A stretch of DNA of 9,736 nucleotides. It comes from an uncultured Eubacteriales bacterium (lineage in GTDB: Bacteria > Bacillota > Clostridia > Oscillospirales > Oscillospiraceae). Position 1 is the stretch's first letter, and each line of letters begins with the position of its first letter. The notes under the pieces were generated by a model that worked only from the letters and a program-made list of their open reading frames with translations, had not been told where the DNA came from and did not search any database. Both the position numbers and the translations under genes were made by a program. Location of the stretch: contig USCO01000080.1 of NCBI GenBank assembly GCA_900553135.1, positions 1 to 9,736 on the forward strand. Reading direction: 5' to 3'. Below are positions 1-6,304 of the stretch, piece by piece.

Positions 1-2
1 GG

Positions 3-500
3 ACGCTGAAGATCCTCCGGTCCGTGAATGTCCCCAAGGCCGGGGAGCTGGAGACCGGCGAGACGAAGACCAGTCAGGGCCGGCGGACCATCCGCCTGCC
101 GCCCAGCACCGTCCAGCGGCTGAAGGAGCGGAGAAAGCACGCCGTCAGCCAGTGGATCTTCCCTGAACCTCTGGCTCCGGAGAAGCCGGTGCGCCCCAGC
201 GCCGCCTACTACTGGATGAAACGGATCTTAAGAGAGGCAGGGCTGCCTGCGATCCGATTCCACGATTTAAGGCATACCTTTGCCACCCATGCCCTCACCA
301 GCGGCGTGGATGCCAAGACCCTGTCCGGCATCCTGGGCCACACCAACGCCAGCTTCACCCTGGACACCTACACCCATGTGACGCCGGATATGCAGCAGGA
401 GGCCAGCCATATCGTGGGCGGCTTTCTGGAAGATCTCCTGGGGAAAGACCTGAAACCCTGGCAGAGAGACAGGCCGGAAGGAGGTGCCCGCCATGGGTAA
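3..500 (+). CDS. Tyrosine site-specific recombinase (integrase), C-terminal part, cut by window start
   Basis: The reading frame is open from the first base, so the gene starts upstream; an in-frame GTG at 24 is internal. What remains is most of the catalytic domain of a phage/ICE-type integrase, which cuts and rejoins DNA through a tyrosine. Visible are a likely catalytic Lys in the TKTSQG strand, the HDLRHTFAT box (His and Arg, about 261-287), the LGH box and the nucleophilic Tyr in TYTHV (codon 369-371). The first catalytic Arg lies outside the window. After the Tyr the protein ends with a short tail of about 42 residues, unlike its longer neighbour. The C-terminal region is clearly related to the next gene (shared IRFHDLRHTFAT and DxYTHVTxDMQ). 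Its stop TAA (498-500) overlaps the start of the next recombinase by 8 bases, so the two are probably co-translated. Family assignment is secure; the target site is unknown. Confidence 0.93.
   Translation, partial: TLKILRSVNVPKAGELETGETKTSQGRRTIRLPPSTVQRLKERRKHAVSQWIFPEPLAPEKPVRPSAAYYWMKRILREAGLPAIRFHDLRHTFATHALTSGVDAKTLSGILGHTNASFTLDTYTHVTPDMQQEASHIVGGFLEDLLGKDLKPWQRDRPEGGARHG
478..486 (+). promoter_or_regulatory. Ribosome binding site deciding the start of the second recombinase
   Basis: AAGGAGGTG lies inside the 3' end of the first recombinase, with 8 nt between AGGAGG and the ATG at 493. The frame could also start at GTG 484, but that codon sits on top of this Shine-Dalgarno sequence, so ATG 493 is preferred. 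Confidence 0.85.
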
Positions 501-2073
501 GCGGCGGAAAAAGGGCGAGGGCTCCGTCCGCCAGCGGAAGGACGGCCGCTGGGAGGGCCGGGTGGTCATCGGCTACGACGAGAAGGGCCTGCCCAGGACA
601 AAGAACGTCCTGGCTAAGACGAAACGGGAGTGTCAGGAAAAACTGAAGCAGCTCCGGGAGACGGTAACCGGCTCCAAAACGGAGAAGGTCCGGCCGGAGA
701 TGCCCTTCGGGGAGTGGCTGGACTTCTGGTATCAGAACTATGTGAAGCCCCAGATCCGCCCCACCACCCAGGCCAACTACGAGGCGAAGATCTATCAGCA
801 CATCCTCCCGGAACTGGGGAAAATTCCTCTAAACCAGCTGGCACAGAAGGACCTCCAGCAGTTCTATGCCCGGATGAAGACGGGCGGGCGGCTCATCCGC
901 ACGGAGCAGTTCGGCAAGGGGCTGTCCGACTCCATGGTGCGCGGCCTTCACGCCGCCTGCCGGTCCGCGCTGGAGAAGGCGGTGCAGGAGGGGCTCATCC
1001 GCACCAACCCGGCGGTGGGCTGCAAGCTGCCGCCCAAGCGGGGCCGGGAGATGCAGGTATTGGGCCGGGAGGAGCTCCAGCGGTTCCTCATCCAGGCCCA
1101 GGCAGAAGGTTATTTCGAACTGTTTCTTCTGGACTTATGCACCGGCCTGCGGCGGGGCGAGCTGCTGGCCCTCCAGTGGGACGACCTGGACTTCAAGACC
1201 GGGACCCTGACCGTGAACAAGCAGGTCTACGAGGTGAAGGGGCGGCTCCAGGTGAGCATCCCCAAGACCCGCGCCTCCATCCGCAGGCTGGTCCTGCCGC
1301 CCAGCGTGGTGGAGGTGTTGCGGGCGTATCGGGAGACGGTGGACTCCCGGTGGATGTTCCCCTCACCGGTCAAAGAGGACACCCCTATGACGCCGGGAGC
1401 GGTGCGCCGACGGCTCCAGATCATTCTGGAGCGGGCCGGGTGCAAGAAAATTAGATTTCATGATTTACGGCATACTTTTGCCACATTATCCTTGGAAAAT
1501 GGCATGGATGTGAAGACCCTCTCCGCCATGCTGGGCCATGTGTCGGCGGCCACCACCCTGGACATCTACACCCATGTCACCGGGGATATGCAGACCGAGG
1601 CGGCGGCCAAGATCGACCGTGGGCTGGGCAACGAGGTGCAGGAGGAATCCGTTCAGGCAGAGCAGGACTTGGCTGCGAACTTCCAGCCGGTGCAGGGACG
1701 AAAGCGAAAGTCGGGCTCCGGGTGCATCACCCAGATCAATGACCATCTGTTTGAGGGCCGTTACTCCCCTACCTGGCCGGATGGCACCAAGCATTCCAAA
1801 TGCGTCTACGCCCACACCCGGGAGGAGTGCGAGGCAAAGCTGAAGGTACTGATCCAGCAGATGAACGCGGAGCGGCAGGCCCTACGGGACAAAATGCGGG
1901 GCATCACTCCGCCGGATAAGCTCACCAAAACGCAGAAGAAAATCTGGTTGTTCATGAAGTTCCACCCCGACGTGACCAGCTATCGAGCTATTGCCAGGGG
2001 CGCCGGGGTGACGAGGCATACTGCGGCTAAGTGGTATGAGATGATGCGGGGAATGCTGGGGCGGGCGGCGTAA
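493..2073 (+). CDS. Tyrosine recombinase/integrase with duplicated arm-binding-like domain and C-terminal HTH-like tail
   Basis: A 526-residue integrase, longer than the roughly 370-410 usual for Tn916-type enzymes. Domain order: AP2-like arm-binding domain (about 2-57), SAM-like core-binding domain (about 70-180), and catalytic domain (about 188-380) with Arg220 in TGLRRGE, Lys258 in PKT, His323 and Arg326 in HDLRHTFAT, His349 in LGH and nucleophile Tyr359. Beyond the normal end there are about 150 extra residues. Residues about 402-456 repeat the N-terminal domain: both copies share G-x-x-R-K-x-G-x-G, then E-G-R, then T-x-x-E-C-x-x-K-L-K-x-L. Residues about 477-523 (TKTQKKIWLF ... YRAIARGAGVTRHTAAKWYEMM) look like a helix-turn-helix. 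All catalytic residues are present, so it should be active in excision or integration. It overlaps the upstream recombinase by 8 bases. The direct domain duplication is seen; DNA contacts by the extra domains are inferred. Confidence 0.93.
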   Translation: MGKRRKKGEGSVRQRKDGRWEGRVVIGYDEKGLPRTKNVLAKTKRECQEKLKQLRETVTGSKTEKVRPEMPFGEWLDFWYQNYVKPQIRPTTQANYEAKIYQHILPELGKIPLNQLAQKDLQQFYARMKTGGRLIRTEQFGKGLSDSMVRGLHAACRSALEKAVQEGLIRTNPAVGCKLPPKRGREMQVLGREELQRFLIQAQAEGYFELFLLDLCTGLRRGELLALQWDDLDFKTGTLTVNKQVYEVKGRLQVSIPKTRASIRRLVLPPSVVEVLRAYRETVDSRWMFPSPVKEDTPMTPGAVRRRLQIILERAGCKKIRFHDLRHTFATLSLENGMDVKTLSAMLGHVSAATTLDIYTHVTGDMQTEAAAKIDRGLGNEVQEESVQAEQDLAANFQPVQGRKRKSGSGCITQINDHLFEGRYSPTWPDGTKHSKCVYAHTREECEAKLKVLIQQMNAERQALRDKMRGITPPDKLTKTQKKIWLFMKFHPDVTSYRAIARGAGVTRHTAAKWYEMMRGMLGRAA

Positions 2074-2102
2074 AAAGACGGCCTGCCTATCTTATCAAAT
2101 TT

Positions 2103-2108
2103 TATAAT
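2103..2108 (+). promoter_or_regulatory. Possible -10 element for the small membrane protein
   Basis: A perfect TATAAT lies in a short AT-rich patch of the 121-nt gap after the recombinase stop, 86 nt before the TTG start. No convincing -35 is found at 16-18 nt spacing, and there is no obvious terminator between the recombinase and this gene. It may therefore be a chance match, with read-through supplying transcription. Confidence 0.3.
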
Positions 2109-2194
2109 GCATCATCAAAAGTATCATTCTGCCTTGCGGAGCGCCGCCAAATATCGTATGATGAGCACAGGAGATGCCGGGGGAGGTGCTGAAA

Positions 2195-2680
2195 TTGAGT
2201 ATCCAAGAGGCTCTCATCACGATGTTTACCGACGATCCTGTCAACTGGCTCAAATGGGCAATCGTATTCGCCGTCCTGATCGGCGGCTATGCCATCGCGG
2301 TGCCGCTCTACAAAAAGGTGTCCCACGGCGTCAGCTGGGAACGGAAACGGGACATCGCAAAGAGCAGGGACCACGTCATCAAAGCGTCTCTGGCGGACAA
2401 GCACCCCTCCGGTGAAGTATCCCGCTATGATTGGCACGCTACCTACCACTACACGATCGACGGCAAGGAGCGGCAGTATACCGCCTATTTCAAGCATCCA
2501 TCGACACCGCCCCTGTACCTGTATCTCTATTATGTCGATGATCCTGACAAGCTGTTCTCCTGTGAGGAGTACCACTACGAAAACCACAAAGGGCTGCTCC
2601 TGCTTCCGGTCATCTTTCTGCCCTGGATCCTGGCCGGCATCGCCCTCGTCCTCCTGGGCGTAGACCTGTCGGGATTTTGA
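2195..2680 (+). CDS. Small two-helix membrane protein, DUF3592-like
   Basis: A 161-residue protein if translation starts at TTG 2195, which has GGGAGG (2181-2186) 8 nt upstream. The in-frame ATG at 2174 has AGGAG directly abutting it with no spacing, so I prefer TTG. Two hydrophobic segments are seen: about residues 19-38 (WLKWAIVFAVLIGGYAIAV) and about 133-155 (GLLLLPVIFLPWILAGIALV). Between them is a soluble part of about 90 residues rich in Tyr and beta-prone stretches (ATYHYTIDGKERQYTAYF). This TM - beta domain - TM layout resembles DUF3592 membrane proteins, whose function is not known; the assignment is from layout only. It converges on the GIY-YIG gene pair and ends 26 nt before a shared hairpin terminator. 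No enzyme motif is visible. Confidence 0.75.
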   Translation: MSIQEALITMFTDDPVNWLKWAIVFAVLIGGYAIAVPLYKKVSHGVSWERKRDIAKSRDHVIKASLADKHPSGEVSRYDWHATYHYTIDGKERQYTAYFKHPSTPPLYLYLYYVDDPDKLFSCEEYHYENHKGLLLLPVIFLPWILAGIALVLLGVDLSGF

Positions 2681-2706
2681 AAGTCATATCGGCATTCTGA
2701 ACGTTC

Positions 2707-2745
2707 AAAAGAGGTTGGTATCACAATGTGATGCCAACCTCTTTT
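2707..2745. terminator. Bidirectional intrinsic terminator between convergent genes
   Basis: A 39-nt, almost perfect palindrome centred on 2726. The outer arm AAAAGAGGTTGG (2707-2718) pairs with CCAACCTCTTTT (2734-2745). It continues through one T-G pair (2719/2733) into ATCACA/TGTGAT (2720-2725/2727-2732). The A-run on one side and T-run on the other make it usable from both strands. It sits 26 nt after the membrane-protein stop and 28 nt after the stop of the minus-strand GIY-YIG gene. Confidence 0.88.
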
Positions 2746-2773
2746 CTCAAGGTCATTTCTTGCTTTCCCTCTC

Positions 2774-3616
2774 TCATCCCCGCCAGTTTGCCAGTGGATA
2801 GGAGCCGTTTTTCTCTCGGTATTCCTGCAGCAATTGTCGTTCCCGTTCTCCTGGGTTTTCACAGGCTTCGTAAGCAAGTAGCAAAAGTCCGCAGTCCGAG
2901 ATCTGCCAGACAGCACGTCCGCCTGCGTGGATATTTCCTTTTCCCAGTCCGTAGTCCATATACTGCCTCAGTCTCTGCCGCAGGCCACGCTTTCCTTCCG
3001 CTTTTCCAATATACAGGATACTTTGGTCGGCACATCCCTCATATTTCTCCTGAAGCTTTTTCGCAGGATAGATTTTAGCCTTAGGGCGGTACTCCTGTTC
3101 CGAGAAACGGATTGCCATTCCCTCAGGCGCAAATACCCAATAGACTCCTGGCACCTCAGGGACAGAATGACAATCGTTACAACAGAGTTCTTGTAGTGTG
3201 ACGGCGGGAACCGCTGTGGGACAGAGCGCTTTGAGCCGACGAAACAGGCGTAACAGGACCCCTTCCGCGATGCTTTGACTGATCAGGGAACCCTCGCAAA
3301 AATGGTCTCTGCGGAAATGCCATGCGATACAGGCCAATACACACAAATAGGGCTGCGTCTCCAGCCATCCCGGAGGGGCAATCGCGATATTCCGCTCCTC
3401 GAGGCCCCACTTTTGGATCACCTCGTGATAATTCTGGATCACCAATCCCGCCTGGTAGGTTCTGTCTACAAAATCATGTAAATCGCGAGAGAGTGTTTTC
3501 TGCCCAGGACTACGGGAATACACAGAATAACGGCGGCACCAAAGCTTCTTTTCCTCAGAAGTCTCGATTTGCTCCAGCAATTTGATCGCCCAGTCTAAAA
3601 ACAAATTTTCTGTCAT
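2774..3616 (-). CDS. DUF6508-like domain fused to a GIY-YIG nuclease domain
   Basis: A 280-residue protein. The N-terminal half (about 1-135) resembles DUF6508 by pattern (DFVDRTYQAGLVIQNYHEVIQKWG, then WHFRRDHFCEGSL and LLRLFRRL); this is recognised from memory and the function of that domain is unknown. The C-terminal part (about 150-280) is a GIY-YIG endonuclease fold: GVY at 157-159, YIG at 202-204, an Arg in LRQRLRQY (about 213-217), GGR at 232-234, a metal-binding Glu candidate (Glu259, E-x-x-L) and Asn277 in PLANW. All key positions look intact, so metal-dependent DNA cleavage is plausible. The start ATG (3614-3616) has GGGAG 8 nt upstream. It follows the other GIY-YIG gene by 18 nt on the same strand, so they form an operon. 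Homing, repair or defence use cannot be told apart from sequence alone. Confidence 0.82.
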   Translation of the reverse strand: MTENLFLDWAIKLLEQIETSEEKKLWCRRYSVYSRSPGQKTLSRDLHDFVDRTYQAGLVIQNYHEVIQKWGLEERNIAIAPPGWLETQPYLCVLACIAWHFRRDHFCEGSLISQSIAEGVLLRLFRRLKALCPTAVPAVTLQELCCNDCHSVPEVPGVYWVFAPEGMAIRFSEQEYRPKAKIYPAKKLQEKYEGCADQSILYIGKAEGKRGLRQRLRQYMDYGLGKGNIHAGGRAVWQISDCGLLLLAYEACENPGERERQLLQEYREKNGSYPLANWRG

Positions 3617-3634
3617 AGACGCATCTCCCGATAT

Positions 3635-4486
3635 TCAATTGTCGTTCATTCCAAAAGGAATCGTGAGCAATTTCTTTTTATATAGGCTCTCTGTCCGGAT
3701 GACCTCATCATCTGTCACAGTTTTGGGCAATATCTGCAAAATGGAGAACTGGAAATCGTGGTAACGTTCGGGGTAGGCGCAAATCAGTTCCTTCATCAGC
3801 TTATTATTGCCGTGCAGGGAATCCACATAGCAGGCCCACCGCCCCAGCAGTCCAGCTTTTCCATAAGCCGATCCCACATACTGTTTTCCCGTCTCCCGGT
3901 CAACGATGAGATAAATGGCGTTGACAGAGGACAGCGCTGTGTGCCACGCCTCATAAACGGTTGGATTTTCAACGATTTCCTTCAGTTCATCATATGTAAG
4001 GATCAGATTTTCAAAGCCGGAAAAGACTTTCTTTTCATCTGCCTGAATTGCCACAACAGGCTTTTCGGTCGTTCCCTTCTGATGCCACATGCGCGCAGAC
4101 TTCCCCCAATCGATGATCAGTCTGCCCTCATATTCTTTCAGCAAATCGAGGGGTTCGAGATGAAAATATGCGTTCTTGCCCTGGAATTTTCTGGCCTCGA
4201 TTTCCGGGACACCCTTCGGGATCATATCGGGCGTATCCGGAACAGCAACACCTACTTTATAGCAGGAATCCAGCTTACAGAGGGTCCCCTGGTCGCTTAT
4301 AAAGGTCACCCAATAATCGTACCCTTTGCTGAATCCAGATTTCTGATGACAGGTATATTCATATACCACATTTGCTTTATAACACTCTCGAAATCCACGA
4401 TCTGTCAGTGCATGACGAATTAATTTAACTTTTGAGGGATCCAGCCCTACTTTTCTTAATACGTCTGAGAAATAAAAAATCGCCAT
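3635..4486 (-). CDS. GIY-YIG nuclease family protein with unrecognised N-terminal domain
   Basis: A 283-residue protein. The last 100 residues form a GIY-YIG domain: A-I-Y at 190-192, Y-V-G at 203-205, the catalytic Arg candidate 216 (LLGRWACY), the metal-binding Glu candidate 266 (IRTESLYKKKL) and Asn281 two residues from the end. The first 180 residues contain no motif I recognise; they are mixed alpha/beta with several Cys and aromatic residues (YEYTCHQ, GYDYWVTF), and could be a DNA- or target-recognition module. The start is well supported: TTCCTCC at 4495-4501 is a GGAGGAA ribosome binding site 8 nt from ATG 4484-4486. It is first of a two-gene unit with the DUF6508/GIY-YIG gene 18 nt downstream. 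Base composition is visibly more AT-rich than the recombinases and the hyu genes, suggesting separate acquisition. The exact biological role is unknown. Confidence 0.85.
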   Translation of the reverse strand: MAIFYFSDVLRKVGLDPSKVKLIRHALTDRGFRECYKANVVYEYTCHQKSGFSKGYDYWVTFISDQGTLCKLDSCYKVGVAVPDTPDMIPKGVPEIEARKFQGKNAYFHLEPLDLLKEYEGRLIIDWGKSARMWHQKGTTEKPVVAIQADEKKVFSGFENLILTYDELKEIVENPTVYEAWHTALSSVNAIYLIVDRETGKQYVGSAYGKAGLLGRWACYVDSLHGNNKLMKELICAYPERYHDFQFSILQILPKTVTDDEVIRTESLYKKKLLTIPFGMNDN

Positions 4487-4578
4487 TTTATATCTTCCTC
4501 CGCGTATAAACTATCAGAGTCAAACTTGTCGCCCAGGGTGATATCGCCATGAAATTCCAATTTTTGAAGGAAACTCTT
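4487..4578. other. 92-nt gap between broken hydrolase and GIY-YIG operon, with an open in-frame tail
   Basis: No hairpin terminator or convincing promoter is visible, although transcription of the GIY-YIG pair must start here or read through from the hydrolases. On the minus strand, in the frame of the hydrolase, the codons after its TGA stay open into the GIY-YIG gene (about 39 codons, including LEFHGDITLGDKFDSDSLYA). The composition looks protein-like, but the run overlaps the GIY-YIG ribosome binding site and has no start of its own. It may be the remnant of a lost gene end, or chance. Confidence 0.35.
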
Positions 4579-5301
4579 TCACTTCTGGCGTTGGGCAATA
4601 AAATCCGAGATAGCCTCCACCGTCTGGGCCTGTTGTTCCTCCGCCGAGATCGTGGCGGGCATATCTTCCTTCTGCGGCCCGTAATTGCCGAACTGGGCGT
4701 GATTGCCGCCCTCAATTTCCACCACGTTCTCCGTGTAGTCGATCTTGTCCTCCACACTCTGGTTCAGGGAGCCGTAGACGGTGAGGGTATCGGCAGGCGG
4801 ATAGTCGCCGTAGAGGTAGGCTCCCAGCAAAATAAGGCCGTCTACCTCGTCCGGGTGCTCGGAAGCGAACTGGGAGGCCATGGCCCCGCCCATGGAGTGA
4901 CCGGCGATGTACCAGTGCCGAATGTCCGGGAACTAGGCCATCACACCCTCTGCCGCGTTCACGTCGAAAATAGCCAAGTGGAAGGGCATCTCCACCAGAA
5001 TGCAGGTGAGGCCGGTCTGCCGGAGTTGGTTCAGCAGGGGCAGATAGGCGGCGGCCTCCACCTTGGCCCCGGGGTAGAAGATGATTGCGGTGTCCGTGGG
5101 ATAGGACGGGGTGAGGACGGTTAGGTTATCCCGGACCTCCAGATGCTCTCCGCCGGCCAGGACCTCCAGGGCCACGTCCTTCGCCCGGTAGTAGTCGGAC
5201 ACATACCAGAAAAAGCCGCCCGCCATCAGAACCAGAACCGCCAGCAAAATGCCGACGGCTAACTTCCACTTTTTGCGGCGGAGTTTTGTCTCTGCCGTCA
5301 T
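4579..5301 (-). pseudogene. Membrane-anchored alpha/beta hydrolase interrupted by an in-frame TAG
   Basis: One continuous frame of 240 codons plus stop, broken by TAG at 4933-4935 (codon 123). Before it: a signal-anchor helix (about residues 12-33, LAVGILLAVLVLMAGGFFW) and the start of an alpha/beta hydrolase fold (TDTAIIFYPGAKV, ILVEMPFHLAIFDV). After it, in the same frame: the nucleophile elbow GHSMGGAM with Ser136, and GGNHAQFG with the likely catalytic His. The reading frame and both halves of the fold are conserved, so a single base change made the stop. The 122-residue product would lack the whole active site. The start ATG (5299-5301) overlaps the TGA of the SGNH hydrolase gene (ATGA), with AGGAGG 9 nt upstream, so the two were co-translated. 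Possible explanations are a recent nonsense mutation, a sequencing error, or amber read-through; the last is least likely. The substrate is unknown. Confidence 0.85.
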
Positions 5302-5870
5302 CGCAAGCCCTCCTCCCGCTGCCGGATCACTACCGCAATGGTCTCCGCCGCGATGCGGGAGCCCAGCTCACTGGGGTGAACGCCGTCGGCGGCATAGAGG
5401 GCCTGGGTATCGGCCAACTGGTAAAACTGCTGGCCCACGTCAGCAATCAAGGCGTCATTTTCCTGTGCCGCCCTGTGGTAGGCCTCGGACAGCTTTTGGG
5501 CCATCTCGTCGTAGTCCCAGCCCTTGTCCGTCAGCTTGGCTCCGCCCCTCTGATAGGCCCAGGTAGCAAACAAAATGGGGACCGCTCCGTTTGCCCGGAT
5601 CTGCCGGCAAAGCCCCTCCACACTGGAAAAGAAGCTCTTGGGGGCGGTGATGGGGCCGTGGCTCATCTCCTGGAGCACCACATAGTCCCACTTCTCCGTT
5701 TGGAGCGCCGCCTGGGTCTGACTGCCCAGCCTGGTGCTGGGGTTCAGCTGTTCCGACAGCCGCGCCCCGCCCCGGGTGTGGTGGACCACCTCCGCCCCGG
5801 TCAGGTTGGCCAGCATCTGGGGCATATTATTGGTGAAGATAAAACTGTTGCCCAGCATGAGAATGCGCAT
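5298..5870 (-). CDS. SGNH/GDSL-like hydrolase
   Basis: A 190-residue protein of the SGNH hydrolase superfamily (esterases and acyl-hydrolases). Block I is ILMLGNSFIFTNNMP with nucleophile Ser9. A Gly pair at 34-35 (RGGAR) fits block II, VVLQEMSHGP fits the block III region, and DGVHPS gives Asp162 and His165 of the catalytic set. It ends with a helix typical of the family. The frame opens earlier, at ATG 5897, but AAGGAG (on the plus strand 5878-5883) lies 7 nt before ATG 5868-5870, and the 5897 start would read through this site, so the shorter form is chosen. No signal peptide is seen, so it is likely cytoplasmic. Its TGA overlaps the ATG of the membrane-anchored hydrolase downstream. The acyl substrate cannot be told; a DUF4886-like member is possible. 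Confidence 0.87.
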   Translation of the reverse strand: MRILMLGNSFIFTNNMPQMLANLTGAEVVHHTRGGARLSEQLNPSTRLGSQTQAALQTEKWDYVVLQEMSHGPITAPKSFFSSVEGLCRQIRANGAVPILFATWAYQRGGAKLTDKGWDYDEMAQKLSEAYHRAAQENDALIADVGQQFYQLADTQALYAADGVHPSELGSRIAAETIAVVIRQREEGLR

Positions 5871-5911
5871 GGCACTGCTCCTTACTCGTTTTTTCACTGT
5901 TTTCCACTGCC

Positions 5912-5940
5912 ATTATACACGGCTCCGCTGAGAGGAACAA
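5912..5940 (-). promoter_or_regulatory. Predicted promoter of the SGNH/alpha-beta hydrolase operon
   Basis: Reading the minus strand, a perfect TATAAT (plus-strand 5912-5917) is preceded after exactly 17 nt by TTGTTC (plus-strand 5935-5940), a weak match to TTGACA. It lies 42 nt upstream of the chosen ATG, and the leader contains the AAGGAG ribosome binding site. The -10 and spacing are good; the -35 is poor. Confidence 0.6.
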
Positions 5941-6215
5941 GGCTGGGAGGCGCAGACTGGCCCATCAGATTTTGCGACGCAAGATTCAAAGATAAGGTTG
6001 CGGCCGTGTACGGCGGCCGCGAATGGGTGGTCATGACCCCATATTTCAAAAATTGTGCAGTTTTCCTTTGCCTCTTTTCGGAATAAATTGTGGCGGAGAC
6101 GGGCCAAAAACTATGTCTACAACGAAAATTCAAAACAAATCCGAAAAAGTGTGTTGACCACATTTGAGGTCTTATTTATGCAGAACGCCAAACAAATCAT
6201 TGTCGAAAAAGTTAC
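5941..6215. other. Non-coding intergenic stretch with small inverted repeats
   Basis: No gene with a ribosome binding site is seen. It holds a 7-bp inverted repeat GCGGCCG/CGGCCGC (6000-6006 and 6014-6020, 7-nt loop) and a 10-bp palindrome GGTCATGACC just after it. The composition changes sharply from GC-rich (before about 6045) to AT-rich (about 6045-6215). A 62-codon frame at 6055-6243 lacks a start signal and runs into the terminator. The function, if any, is unknown; it may be decayed sequence or a junction between regions of different origin. Confidence 0.5.
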
Positions 6216-6253
6216 AAAAACCGCCTCAAAACTGATGTTTTGAGGCGGTTTTT
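6216..6253. terminator. Strong intrinsic terminator downstream of the Ku/ligase genes
   Basis: Perfect 17-bp stem: AAAAACCGCCTCAAAAC (6216-6232) pairs with GTTTTGAGGCGGTTTTT (6237-6253), with a 4-nt TGAT loop. A-run and T-run flanks let it work on either strand. It lies 82 nt beyond the ligase stop in the direction of minus-strand transcription, so it most likely ends the Ku-ligase transcript. Confidence 0.9.
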
Positions 6254-6289
6254 GCCTCTGTGCGATAAATAAGCTCTGAACTCTCGAGG

Positions 6290-6304
6290 CGTTGCGCCGC
6301 AACG
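6290..6304. repeat. Perfect 15-nt hairpin between terminator and ligase
   Basis: CGTTGCG (6290-6296), a central C, then CGCAACG (6298-6304). It can fold as a 6-bp stem with a GCC loop. There is no adjoining T-run on either strand, so it is not a standard terminator. It may be a processing or protein-binding site, or chance. Confidence 0.45.

Noticed and set aside
484..492. GTG at 484 as start of the second recombinase
   Set aside because: It overlaps the AGGAGG Shine-Dalgarno sequence; ATG 493 has correct spacing.
630..1454. 274-codon plus-strand frame inside the recombinase
   Set aside because: Low-complexity Gly/Ala/Pro/Arg composition, a typical GC-rich shadow of the real gene in another frame.
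2102..2587. 161-codon minus-strand frame opposite the small membrane protein
   Set aside because: Antisense to a gene with a good ribosome binding site and clear membrane helices; no start signal.
3758..4423. 221-codon plus-strand frame opposite the GIY-YIG gene
   Set aside because: Antisense shadow; the minus strand holds an intact catalytic domain and a strong ribosome binding site.
5871..5897. Longer SGNH hydrolase starting at ATG 5897
   Set aside because: The extra codons encode the AAGGAG ribosome binding site of the internal ATG, and the family begins near that Met.
5286..6086. 266-codon plus-strand frame opposite the SGNH hydrolase
   Set aside because: Antisense to a gene with recognisable SGNH blocks; crosses the promoter region.
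6154..6182. TTGACC with a TA-rich block downstream as a plus-strand promoter
   Set aside because: Spacing to the best -10-like sequence is only about 12 nt, and no gene follows on the plus strand.
6055..6243. 62-codon frame ending in the terminator
   Set aside because: No ribosome binding site; its last third is the terminator stem, and no homology is recognised.
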